Shown here in pieces: positions 25,139 through 32,560 of a stretch of DNA of 32,833 bases. Made by a program: the position numbers and the translations under genes. The stretch is taken from positions 1-32,833 of the IMG/VR virus record IMGVR_UViG_3300021956_000050, one strand, 5' to 3'. Numbering within the stretch: the stretch's first letter is position 1; every line of letters begins with the position of its first letter. This DNA is from a virus. The notes beneath the pieces are model-generated. The model did not search any database. It was not told where the DNA came from and saw nothing but the letters and a program-made list of their open reading frames with translations.

Positions 25139-26380
25139 ATGAATTTCAACAGTCGATTTTCGATTGGTCATTATGATCGTTTTCACAATGACTATGCGTC
25201 AGTATACTACTCTATAATGAAGAATGCAGATCCGCGTTTTCTAGCAAATATACACGATATCTATTTTGGCAAATACTTTTACTACGAGTACAACGGACAG
25301 CAAAAACGTTGCGGCAACCCAATGGGAGTTGAAGCCAGTGACGAACAAATTGATTACCTATTCAAAATACAAGAAGAACTTGGTGTTGAAATATCATTGA
25401 CATTTAATACTGTAGAAGTTCCACACGAAGTGGCATTTGACCCACGCATTACTGAACAGTTTGTAGAATGGATCGGTGGCTACTATGACCGAGGCCTGCG
25501 TAGTTGTACTATGAGTAGTCAGCATATACTACGCATGGGTTGGTTGCAAGAGCGTTGTCCTGACATGCGATGGAAGAGCACCGTAAACCAAATTGTCGGA
25601 GATGCACAACAGTTTATAGACATGGCCTACTTAGGCTACAACTCTATCAACTTGGATCGCAATTTAAATCGTAACTTACGTGAATTAAAAAAGATTCGAC
25701 GTGCCCAAGACCACCTCAATTCAATGAATCCTAAAAAGCCAGTTAAGACAATTTTGCTGGTTGCCGAAGCATGTATATACAGTTGTCCCTTTAAGAAAGA
25801 ACATGACAGCGTTGGAGAAGTGATTGGTACAGAATATTTTCGCGGCCCGGCTGATTTAAGTTGTAATGGGTGGCGCCAGCACGAACAGTTTGCAGAATTG
25901 CCACGTTCGGGAATTAACATTGTTGCCGGACAAAGCGAGACATTTAGAGAGTTTGGCAATCTAGTAGATGTGTTTAAGTATTCTGGCAGATTAACTAGCA
26001 TCCCTTTTAAAGCAGAAGATACAAAATACATGAAAGCTGTTTGGTATTACAATGATGACAGCAAATTTAAACAGTCTATTAGTTTAGCAGGGCAAACCAT
26101 TTATGCCGATGACTTCCAAGAAATTGTAGACAACAACTTGGGCCCTATTCACAACTGGATTCCCGGTTGGATTGATACTCGGTATACTAAAGAAGATTGG
26201 CGCAAGACCTGGAGAGGTTATACTGGAATTTGGAGCACAGACAAAGGACGACGTTTAGAAAAGATTCTACGCACCTGCCGTAACCAATGTTGGGACTGTC
26301 ACGAATGCGAACGCACATTTGGCTTTCAGGATGTAGACAGTGCTCTACAACTTAGAAAGGTATACAATGCAGGTGTTTGA
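25139..26380 (+). CDS. Peptidase-U32-like TIM-barrel Fe-S protein
   Basis: The protein has 413 residues. It shows a barrel-like strand pattern: GVEISLTFN (82-90), a DRGLRSCTMSS segment (117-127), KSTVNQIVGDAQQFIDMAYL (146-165) and INLDRNLNRNLRELKKIRR (170-188). The last is followed by ILLVAEACIYSCPFKKEHDS at about 205-224. That AxCxxxCPFxxxH arrangement resembles U32-family proteins, several of which (UbiU/UbiV, RlhA) are iron-sulphur hydroxylation enzymes rather than proteases. Ten Cys are present; four cluster at the C-terminus (380, 384, 387, 390; C-x3-C-x2-C-x2-C), suggesting an extra cluster or metal site. There is no radical-SAM CX3CX2C near the N-terminus. Its 3' end overlaps the next gene by 14 bases. 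Substrate unknown; family call is by pattern only. Confidence 0.5.
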   Translation: MNFNSRFSIGHYDRFHNDYASVYYSIMKNADPRFLANIHDIYFGKYFYYEYNGQQKRCGNPMGVEASDEQIDYLFKIQEELGVEISLTFNTVEVPHEVAFDPRITEQFVEWIGGYYDRGLRSCTMSSQHILRMGWLQERCPDMRWKSTVNQIVGDAQQFIDMAYLGYNSINLDRNLNRNLRELKKIRRAQDHLNSMNPKKPVKTILLVAEACIYSCPFKKEHDSVGEVIGTEYFRGPADLSCNGWRQHEQFAELPRSGINIVAGQSETFREFGNLVDVFKYSGRLTSIPFKAEDTKYMKAVWYYNDDSKFKQSISLAGQTIYADDFQEIVDNNLGPIHNWIPGWIDTRYTKEDWRKTWRGYTGIWSTDKGRRLEKILRTCRNQCWDCHECERTFGFQDVDSALQLRKVYNAGV

Positions 26381-26966
26381 TAAAATTATCCCGCAAGGAT
26401 ATGCAGATCAAATCGAAGCAGATACTCAACGTACACAATTTGATTGGCATTATATCAGTGATGTAACAAATCACAACTATGGATCTAATTCGGGTTTTGT
26501 ACACATGGCTCAAGATATGGGTACAGAGCCTAGCTATTGGTTACCGTTTATTAAACCCATAATTTATAGTCTAGAAGAAGCTGTAGGACACAGGATAGAC
26601 AAACTGTTACGTATGCGAGTGGGATTACTTACACGAACCAGTGACGTTGAATATGACTACAATACGCCACACGTTGATTTTTTATTCCCACACATGACCG
26701 CTTGCTATTATGTCAGCGATAGCGATGGTGATACTGTTGAATTTGACCAGCACGTAAAAGACATAGGCGGCAACGAGTTAAATGAAACAGTAATACAAGA
26801 CTATGTAAAAAATACAGACTTTACTGTGGCCAATCGTTGTAGTCCTAAAAAAGGCAGACTATGTGTGTTTGATGGATTAAAGTTTCACGCTAGTACTAAA
26901 CCTAAAAATCACGAAACACGAACAGTGATAACAATTAATTATATACCAGAACACCATGCATCATAA
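26367..26966 (+). CDS. 2-oxoglutarate/Fe(II)-dependent oxygenase
   Basis: The protein has 199 residues from the ATG at 26367, chosen because AGAAAGG stands just before it; an earlier ATG at 26340 has no such site. The double-stranded beta-helix signature is visible: iron ligands His102 and Asp104 (NTPHVDF) and His174 (KFHAS), then Arg185 (ETRTVITINY), the usual 2-oxoglutarate-binding position. The preceding GRLCVFDG turn is also typical. All key residues are present, so an active hydroxylase, or halogenase-partner oxygenase, is likely. Phage members of this fold act on proteins, nucleic acids or small molecules; the substrate cannot be told. It overlaps both neighbours (14 and 11 bases), indicating tight co-translation. 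Confidence 0.85.
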   Translation: MQVFDKIIPQGYADQIEADTQRTQFDWHYISDVTNHNYGSNSGFVHMAQDMGTEPSYWLPFIKPIIYSLEEAVGHRIDKLLRMRVGLLTRTSDVEYDYNTPHVDFLFPHMTACYYVSDSDGDTVEFDQHVKDIGGNELNETVIQDYVKNTDFTVANRCSPKKGRLCVFDGLKFHASTKPKNHETRTVITINYIPEHHAS

Positions 26967-28578
26967 TGTAAAATCAATTTGTATTGTTGGAGGAGGAAGC
27001 TCAGGCTGGATGACAGCGGCTGGTATAACACGACTATGTCCCGATATACAACTAACACTGGTTGAAAGCGAAGCCATTCCAACCATTGGCGTAGGCGAAA
27101 GCACCATTGGACACATTAACCAATTCTTGGTCATGCTGGGTCTTCGAGATGAGGATTGGATGGCGTCTTGTAACGCCACATACAAGACCAGCATCAAGTT
27201 TATTGACTTTAGAGAAAATCCTAAAGACAAACCACACATGTTTCATTATCCGTTTGGCCACTTGGATTTTACAGACAAGCCACGCGGTCCAATGGAATGG
27301 TTTTTGGCTCGGGCCGATGACCCTACTATCGATCCACAGAATTTTGCAGAGTTTTACCACGATGGTATTTTGATGACAGATCAAAACAAAATGACAAGAA
27401 ATGAAGATCATCGTGTACGTGGTTTTAACTTTGCAGAAGATACTGCATATCATATGGATGCGGCCTTGTTTGGCAATTGGCTACGTGACAACATTTGTTT
27501 GCCTGCTGGTATGACACATCTAATAGACACAGTTGCACATGTGGTACAGCGAGAAGATGCCAGCGTTGAAAAGATTATAACCAAGGGCGGCGAACACATT
27601 CGTGCTGACTTGTTTATTGATTGCAGTGGTTTTCGTAGCATACTGTTAGATCAAACTCTTAATGAACCTTTTATCAGTTTCAACGACACACTATTAAATG
27701 ATCGTGCTGTGGCCACTGTTATTCCCTACATTAACCAAGAAGCTGAAATGGAAAACTATACCAGCTGTACTGCCATTGAAGCAGGATGGGTGTGGAACAT
27801 TCCGCTGTGGCATCGCATTGGTACAGGCTACGTATACAGTAGTAAGTATGCAACTGAAGCCGAAGCCGAAGCACAGTTGCGTCGACACCTAAAAAGCAAT
27901 CGCATGATGTTTCCTGACGCCGAACGGGCCGACACAGCAGAAGTGCGCCATATCAAAATACGTCACGGCGTGCATGAGCGTGCCTGGGTTAAAAACGTAG
28001 TGGGCATTGGACTGGCCAACGGCTTTATTGAACCCTTGGAAAGCACAGGACTCATGCTGACACATGAAGGCATTGTTAAACTGTGTACCACATTATTAAT
28101 GCGCGGTGGTATTGTTAGCAATTATGATGTTGACTTGTTCAACTACGGATTCCAGGAACAGATCATGGGATTCAAAGATTTTATCAGCCAACACTATGCC
28201 TTGAGTATGCGTGACGATACACCATACTGGAAAGAAGTTTCAGGCAAGATCAAGTATTCTCGTGCAATGAACAGCACTATAAACCTTGCAGGACTAGATC
28301 ACGATGTAAAAAGCTCAACTGATTTGGGATTTAGACTGCATAGGTCTAGACAATTTGATAACAACATGGGCGGCATTATCTATATTGCGGCCGGCATGGG
28401 CTATAACCCAGTTGAAGCCAACTTCATGCGCTATCAAGATCGTAAAATAAACGAAAGTGCGGAAAAACGGCGCCCTGTGTACAATGCTTGGTTAAAGCAT
28501 CGAGATGAAGTACTAGAACACATAAAAACTTTGCCCACACACTACCAATTCCTTAAAGACACAATTTACAATAAATAA
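26956..28578 (+). CDS. Flavin-dependent tryptophan-type halogenase
   Basis: The protein has 540 residues, near the 510-540 usual for the family. The FAD-binding GGGSSGWMTA motif lies at 12-21 and GVGEST at 45-50. The Lys that activates hypohalous acid in PrnA corresponds to Lys77 (TYKTSIKF). The halogenase WxWxIP motif is at 278-283 (WVWNIP). EPLEST (359-364) supplies the Glu matching PrnA Glu346. These residues indicate a working flavin halogenase, which needs reduced FAD from a separate reductase not seen here. A cyanophage relative, VirX1, has been reported to halogenate, including iodinate, diverse substrates. The start overlaps the oxygenase stop by 11 bases. The substrate is unknown; free tryptophan should not be assumed. 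Confidence 0.92.
   Translation: MHHNVKSICIVGGGSSGWMTAAGITRLCPDIQLTLVESEAIPTIGVGESTIGHINQFLVMLGLRDEDWMASCNATYKTSIKFIDFRENPKDKPHMFHYPFGHLDFTDKPRGPMEWFLARADDPTIDPQNFAEFYHDGILMTDQNKMTRNEDHRVRGFNFAEDTAYHMDAALFGNWLRDNICLPAGMTHLIDTVAHVVQREDASVEKIITKGGEHIRADLFIDCSGFRSILLDQTLNEPFISFNDTLLNDRAVATVIPYINQEAEMENYTSCTAIEAGWVWNIPLWHRIGTGYVYSSKYATEAEAEAQLRRHLKSNRMMFPDAERADTAEVRHIKIRHGVHERAWVKNVVGIGLANGFIEPLESTGLMLTHEGIVKLCTTLLMRGGIVSNYDVDLFNYGFQEQIMGFKDFISQHYALSMRDDTPYWKEVSGKIKYSRAMNSTINLAGLDHDVKSSTDLGFRLHRSRQFDNNMGGIIYIAAGMGYNPVEANFMRYQDRKINESAEKRRPVYNAWLKHRDEVLEHIKTLPTHYQFLKDTIYNK
28570..28577 (+). promoter_or_regulatory. Candidate late promoter box
   Basis: AATAAATA lies over the last codons of the halogenase gene, 18 bases before the next ATG. 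It matches 7 of 8 positions of the T4 late box, and its TTTACAATAAATA context resembles the box at 16379. It could give the following gene extra late transcription. Confidence 0.35.
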
Positions 28579-28595
28579 CAGTAAGGAATCATACT

Positions 28596-29282
28596 ATGCA
28601 GACAATTAAGCAATTATACCGCGAAGGCTACACTGGAGAAGATGTTGTTACCAGTTTAGTGTATAGAAAGTCAACTTGGGAAACCACCAAAGAATGGATT
28701 CCTAACGCAATTACCAACATCTACACTACTACACAGGCGCTGGTAATTGGCGGCGGCCCCAGCTGGAAAGAAGTCTACGGTGGATTTGACTTAACACACA
28801 TAGCAAATCACAAGGGTGGATTGTTGGGAGCCGATAGATTACAAACCTATGGTACCAATACACTATACGAAACGTTCACTCCAGACTTTTTAGTAATTGA
28901 CAACGAACACGCTCACGAACTTTCTACCAGTGGTTATTGCGAGTCTAATATTGTCTATGCACATGCCAATCCAATTTTAGATTACCCAGGTAAGTTTTAC
29001 TTAATACCGCAAGACCCAAGTTGGAATGCTGGTTCGATTGCCATGTACCTAGCTTGCTTTGATGGACATAAAAAAGTCTTTTTTGTGGGATTTGATGGCC
29101 GACAGGGCGATGATGCATTCTACGACAAAACATTAAAATTTGTATTTGACACTTATAACCTTGTAGACTTTGTTAGAGTAATGCCAACCGCAGATTACTA
29201 CATGCCAGAGTCTTGGAAGTACGTGCCCAACTTAAGACAAATTACGTTTAGAGATTTTATCATCGAAGCCGACCTGGGATAA
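28596..29282 (+). CDS. DUF115/MptE-like Rossmann protein (possible glycosyltransferase)
   Basis: The protein has 228 residues. A nucleotide-binding-like loop ALVIGGGPSW (48-57) is followed by HIANHKGGLLGADRLQ (68-83), TPDFLVIDN (95-103) and, later, GSIAMYLACFDGHKKVFFVG with FDG (146-168). This order matches the DUF115/6-hydroxymethylpterin pyrophosphokinase MptE-like fold, which also includes Maf-type flagellin glycosylation proteins and resembles GT42 sialyltransferases. No membrane segment is present. Substrate and reaction are not readable. It lies 17 bases after the halogenase stop with a TAAGGA ribosome site and a possible late promoter box. Its last 51 bases overlap the convergent Nudix gene. 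A part in glycosylating a virion protein or host surface is a hypothesis only. Confidence 0.55.
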   Translation: MQTIKQLYREGYTGEDVVTSLVYRKSTWETTKEWIPNAITNIYTTTQALVIGGGPSWKEVYGGFDLTHIANHKGGLLGADRLQTYGTNTLYETFTPDFLVIDNEHAHELSTSGYCESNIVYAHANPILDYPGKFYLIPQDPSWNAGSIAMYLACFDGHKKVFFVGFDGRQGDDAFYDKTLKFVFDTYNLVDFVRVMPTADYYMPESWKYVPNLRQITFRDFIIEADLG

Positions 29283-29696
29283 TACAGTTTCCATTGTTTT
29301 TATTTTCTCTAGTATAGCCGCAAATTTAAAACTACGCCATACACCAGGATGCAGTGGCTTAGGATGGTCATCTAACGGAACCCAGCAATACCCTCTATGC
29401 TCGTGATTTAACACCGGCACAAACTCTTCGTCGACACTGATTAAGTAAGTGTGAAAAACAAATTTGTCGTTGTCGCTAGTATATTGTTCGATTGGGATAA
29501 TTTTAGCATCTTTTATCTCACCGCCTAGCTCTTCGCGTATTTCCCGATGCAGGCCTTGTATAACAGTTTCGCCGGGTTCGACTTTACCACCCACAATTCC
29601 CCAACTACCTGAGTGTCGGTTACTGTTTCTAAGTAAAAATAAATATCGATGCGTTTGGGTGCAATATATCAATGCACCCGTACTTGATGAATTCAA
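29232..29696 (-). CDS. Nudix hydrolase
   Basis: The complete Nudix box G-x5-E-x7-REUxEExGU is present (GKVEPGE, then REIREELGG). This metal-binding site hydrolyses nucleoside diphosphates linked to another moiety. I start it at the TTG at 29696, giving 154 residues. That TTG overlaps the gp15 stop (TTGA), and GGAG lies nine bases before it. An upstream TTG at 29711 lacks a ribosome site. The start region (STGALIYC), a GSWGIVGGK strand-turn and the later HRGYCWVPLDD are typical of small MutT-like or GDP-mannose-type hydrolases. The substrate may be nucleotides, dinucleotides or capped RNA. It is the third gene of a gp14-gp15-Nudix operon and would be made late in infection. Confidence 0.85.
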   Translation of the reverse strand: MNSSSTGALIYCTQTHRYLFLLRNSNRHSGSWGIVGGKVEPGETVIQGLHREIREELGGEIKDAKIIPIEQYTSDNDKFVFHTYLISVDEEFVPVLNHEHRGYCWVPLDDHPKPLHPGVWRSFKFAAILEKIKTMETVLSQVGFDDKISKRNLS

Positions 29697-31054
29697 ACCA
29701 CTAAACTCCAATTTCCGGGGTCATACAAACCTTCAACACTCTTAGTCCACTCGCCGGTTTCGTAATCCCACTTATATTGTACACTAGAAGTTAAGTTAGT
29801 TACAAATTCAAAATCACCAGATTGACGACTATCAAAATGCACAGCCCAACCGGTGTTGGTATATTCAATAATGTCATTGGCATGGGCAACTAAATCACCC
29901 CAAGCTTCTGACATATTTCCTATTTGCCCTATGTTGTTTAAGATTATGTAACGAGTACCAACAGCAGGAGTCAGAATAGAATACTGATCAATCTTAACTG
30001 CCTGCGGATCTATAATGGCATCAACCGCGGCTAATGTGTTTGCTGGTAGTGTATCAATGTGCGGATTGAACAGTATTATAGTATCATCTGTTGGGTGCTC
30101 GGCAATGGTTCCAACAACCTCACTAATTCCGTTTGGATGACGTAAACGAACTTCGCTAATACCATTTCTAATAGCCCCATACTTAGCCCGTACTATACCC
30201 CAAGCGTCATACAGTTGACCTTGATCTATTTCGTATGTGCTTCTTTGTTCTTGCTTAATCAGTCTCAGCGTATTGCCTATGTACAACAAACTGTAGTTAC
30301 GAAGTACAATAACTTGCCTTACCATAATGTCTGACTCTGCAAAAATGTCATCGGTAATTTCGCCGTTGGCATCGTAGACATTATTAATAATGTTAGTAAT
30401 AACTCCCAATCGTTTAACCTTGGCAGGACTGCTTAACCAAATTGGCATTTCAAATTGCATAGTAGCAATACTAATAGCTTCGTCGGCATTGGCCGGCACA
30501 GATCTAGAATCCCAGACTGTAGATTTAAGTTCGACGTGAGTTAAACTGCCCCAATCAACATAGTTGTCGGTGCTTTGTATATCAAGCCCGGGATTAAACA
30601 ACTGCGATAGTTGTTCAACTAGCTGTAGCTTCTGTTCGGTGTTGCTGGTCCAAATATCTAACTTTAGGCCTAGCTTGTAAGGGACAGGCATTAAACGTTC
30701 AACAGTATACGCATCACCGGGTGTGCTTAGATAATTGCCGGTCACTGGATCGTATGCACGTTGTCTGATGTTCATTGTACCAACAAAGGTAGGATCTTGC
30801 ACACGATCTCTGTCATAGTCTAAACTGCTGATGTAAACAGCCATAGCCGGAACAGCATTTAGCATGTTCTCGCTATTATTTTTTAAGATTTGTGCGGCCT
30901 GTCGGCTTGGATCTCCATACAACACAGGTACTTGTTGTAGTGGACGAGTTCCATCTGTGCCTTGCCCAAATTCAACTTGAAAGCCTGACACCAATCTAAT
31001 AAATTGAGTTAGGAATCTGCGTATTTGATTATCGTAAAAAAATTGTTGACTCAT
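29693..31054 (-). CDS. 15: Tail completion / sheath stabiliser, T4 gp15-like
   Basis: The T4 homologue forms the ring that caps the tail and joins it to the neck. The 453-residue product starts FFYDNQIRRFLTQFIRLVSGF followed by QVPVLYGDPSR, AVYISSLDYDRDR and, at about 130-160, LKLDIWTSNTEQKLQLVEQL. This corresponds to the T4 gp15 layout (FYN..RRY, VPI.Y, ..L.IFTRYEDD..QIVEQ). It is longer than T4 gp15 (272) through an extra beta-rich C-terminal half (about 260-453). The ATG overlaps the gp14 stop by one base (TAATG) and the stop overlaps the Nudix start. Assignment rests on the N-terminal pattern and its partner gp14. Confidence 0.8.
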   Translation of the reverse strand: MSQQFFYDNQIRRFLTQFIRLVSGFQVEFGQGTDGTRPLQQVPVLYGDPSRQAAQILKNNSENMLNAVPAMAVYISSLDYDRDRVQDPTFVGTMNIRQRAYDPVTGNYLSTPGDAYTVERLMPVPYKLGLKLDIWTSNTEQKLQLVEQLSQLFNPGLDIQSTDNYVDWGSLTHVELKSTVWDSRSVPANADEAISIATMQFEMPIWLSSPAKVKRLGVITNIINNVYDANGEITDDIFAESDIMVRQVIVLRNYSLLYIGNTLRLIKQEQRSTYEIDQGQLYDAWGIVRAKYGAIRNGISEVRLRHPNGISEVVGTIAEHPTDDTIILFNPHIDTLPANTLAAVDAIIDPQAVKIDQYSILTPAVGTRYIILNNIGQIGNMSEAWGDLVAHANDIIEYTNTGWAVHFDSRQSGDFEFVTNLTSSVQYKWDYETGEWTKSVEGLYDPGNWSLVV

Positions 31055-32196
31055 TAATTATCCGCCTGTATTTTAAAAGCCTTGCTTAACGATTGTCTTT
31101 CAGATACAGTATCGCCTTCTACGTTGGTATACGTATTTGTATTGTTTACAAAAGAACTGCGTAATGTACCGCTGTCAGCACCCAGCGACAAGTTAGCACG
31201 ATTTGCTATCTCAACAGATATCCAACGAGTTCCGCTAAATCTAAATAATCTATTAGGCAAGTAATCTGTGCGTAAGAAATAATCGCCTTCGACTTGCGTT
31301 GTTGGGAACTCAATGCCAACACCACAGGGCATTCCGTTTGGTGCCAATCCGTCGCCGACTAAATAACCTTTTGTTTTGTTAGTTGGGCTTACTGTAGCAT
31401 CGTCAGCAGTCAATGATCCACCATCAGCTGTGGTTACTGCATCGGCTGTTTGGCCAACGTATGCGGGTTCCATATAAAACTTGCTAGTGTCATAGCCACT
31501 CTTGGGCACATCTATTTCGGCCTGTGCTACAACGGTATTGTTAATATTAAGATAAGTGTTATAGCTACTCATTAAGTCGCTGGTTTTGGTATCAGCAGTA
31601 CCAGCAACAATTTGATCCAATATATCTTTGTATTCTTGACCGTCTACTAGCGGGTTAAGTTTAACACGCCATAGGTGTGGCCACCAAGTCGGGGTGAAAC
31701 CCTCTGCGGCTAAACTGGCATCAGCAACAACATAATATCGTTTTAGTGCGGCCGGAACGTCTTGGTCTAGTGCATTATAATCTTTTAGGTGTTCTAGTTC
31801 TAACACATCACCGGCCATTATTTTACGACCAACAGTATCCATCATATCGTTGATATGAAAAGTCATGAATAATGTGCCAGTTTGTAAAAATAAACCAAAT
31901 TGGCTTAGATCAAAGTCTTGATCGGCACGTTGATAGATGCCGCGCATCTTATAAACATCTTTTTCGTACTTGCGATCGCGGTTTTCTACAAATAGCAAAT
32001 CTTGGATGTTCTTCTCACTTTGGTTTAGGTACGTGGGTTGGGTTAAATCACCGGTATCTGTTTGTGTTTTGGTGCCCAAATACTTGTGCAGTAAAACACC
32101 GGTGCCGCCAATGGTAAACATCTCGCTGATTCTGCGATCCATAAACTTGTAATCGTTTGAGTGTCGTCCGTCTTTCCAAAGTGATAGGCGAGCCAT
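31054..32196 (-). CDS. 14: Neck protein, T4 gp14-like
   Basis: Neck proteins join head to tail. The protein has 380 residues, longer than T4 gp14 (256). The region at about 60-150 (LLFVENRDRKYEKDVYKMRG, LSQFGLFLQTG, GRKIMAGDVLELEHLKDYN) resembles the gp14 core: a block on early-middle strands, then 'GD.L..P.....FEI' in T4. It is followed by YYVVADAS and WWPHLWRVK. The C-terminal part (about 205-380) is rich in Thr, Asp and Gly and less conserved. An AAGGA ribosome site (minus strand) precedes the ATG, with a late promoter box 19 bases upstream. Synteny with the gp15-like gene supports the call. The usual gp13 partner is not adjacent in this window. Confidence 0.72.
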   Translation of the reverse strand: MARLSLWKDGRHSNDYKFMDRRISEMFTIGGTGVLLHKYLGTKTQTDTGDLTQPTYLNQSEKNIQDLLFVENRDRKYEKDVYKMRGIYQRADQDFDLSQFGLFLQTGTLFMTFHINDMMDTVGRKIMAGDVLELEHLKDYNALDQDVPAALKRYYVVADASLAAEGFTPTWWPHLWRVKLNPLVDGQEYKDILDQIVAGTADTKTSDLMSSYNTYLNINNTVVAQAEIDVPKSGYDTSKFYMEPAYVGQTADAVTTADGGSLTADDATVSPTNKTKGYLVGDGLAPNGMPCGVGIEFPTTQVEGDYFLRTDYLPNRLFRFSGTRWISVEIANRANLSLGADSGTLRSSFVNNTNTYTNVEGDTVSERQSLSKAFKIQADN

Positions 32197-32205
32197 GCTT
32201 TTTCC

Positions 32206-32222
32206 TTATTGTAGTATTTATG
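32206..32222 (-). promoter_or_regulatory. T4-type late promoter for gp14-gp15-Nudix
   Basis: On the minus strand CATAAATA is followed by CTACAATAA, the same 17 bases as the promoter at 5284-5300. It lies directly upstream of the gp14 ribosome site and faces away from the early promoter at 32226. Confidence 0.65.
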
Positions 32223-32225
32223 GGT

Positions 32226-32254
32226 TTGACAGGTATTGGCTTTTATCGTATAAT
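32226..32254 (+). promoter_or_regulatory. Perfect consensus sigma-70 promoter
   Basis: TTGACA (32226-32231), exactly 17 bases, then TATAAT (32249-32254). The predicted start is near 32261, one base before the ATG at 32262. It is a very strong host-type (early) promoter immediately divergent from a late promoter. Confidence 0.85.
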
Positions 32255-32261
32255 ACCGAGT

Positions 32262-32525
32262 ATGCAACAACAGCACGAAGCACACATTGCCAAATTGGAG
32301 GAACTTTTAGCATCAGTTTCGCACACCAAGGACATTCGTGCCCGCAGTACTTTATTCAAGTTCTACAAAAACTGCCGTGACATTTACACAGAAATGGACA
32401 AAGAAATGGTGCATTGTAGACGCAGGAATAAATTAACACAAAAGTACACAGAATTACAAGTCCAGTTTACAGAAGCAATAACTACATTTGAGCAATGGAC
32501 GGTAATGGCCGCGCTAATGTACTAA
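32262..32525 (+). CDS. Small helical protein, probably early, unknown function
   Basis: I do not recognise this protein. It has 87 residues from the ATG at 32262, charged and helical throughout (HIAKLEELLAS, FKFYKNCRDIYTEMDKEM, RRNKLTQKYTELQVQFTEAI). This suggests a small coiled-coil protein. The same frame continues upstream to a GTG at 32157, which would add a hydrophobic segment but would run antisense through the gp14 start and lie before the consensus promoter. I therefore prefer 32262. No ribosome site precedes it and the promoter start falls at the ATG, so a leaderless mRNA is expected. Small proteins with host-type promoters in T4-like phages are often early host-takeover factors; that is inference. 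Confidence 0.55.
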   Translation: MQQQHEAHIAKLEELLASVSHTKDIRARSTLFKFYKNCRDIYTEMDKEMVHCRRRNKLTQKYTELQVQFTEAITTFEQWTVMAALMY

Positions 32526-32554
32526 TTGACACAAAATGGTTGATTTGCTACAAT
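32526..32554 (+). promoter_or_regulatory. Sigma-70 promoter
   Basis: TTGACA (32526-32531), 17 bases, TACAAT (32549-32554), starting at the base after the previous stop codon. The predicted start near 32561 coincides with the A of the following ATG, again implying a leaderless message. Confidence 0.75.
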
Positions 32555-32560
32555 GTGGTT

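Noticed and set aside
32157-32261. Longer form of the gene at 32262 with a hydrophobic N-terminus, starting at GTG 32157
   Set aside because: It would need transcription from upstream of a perfect promoter and is antisense to the gp14 start. The hydrophobic residues come from the promoter DNA itself.
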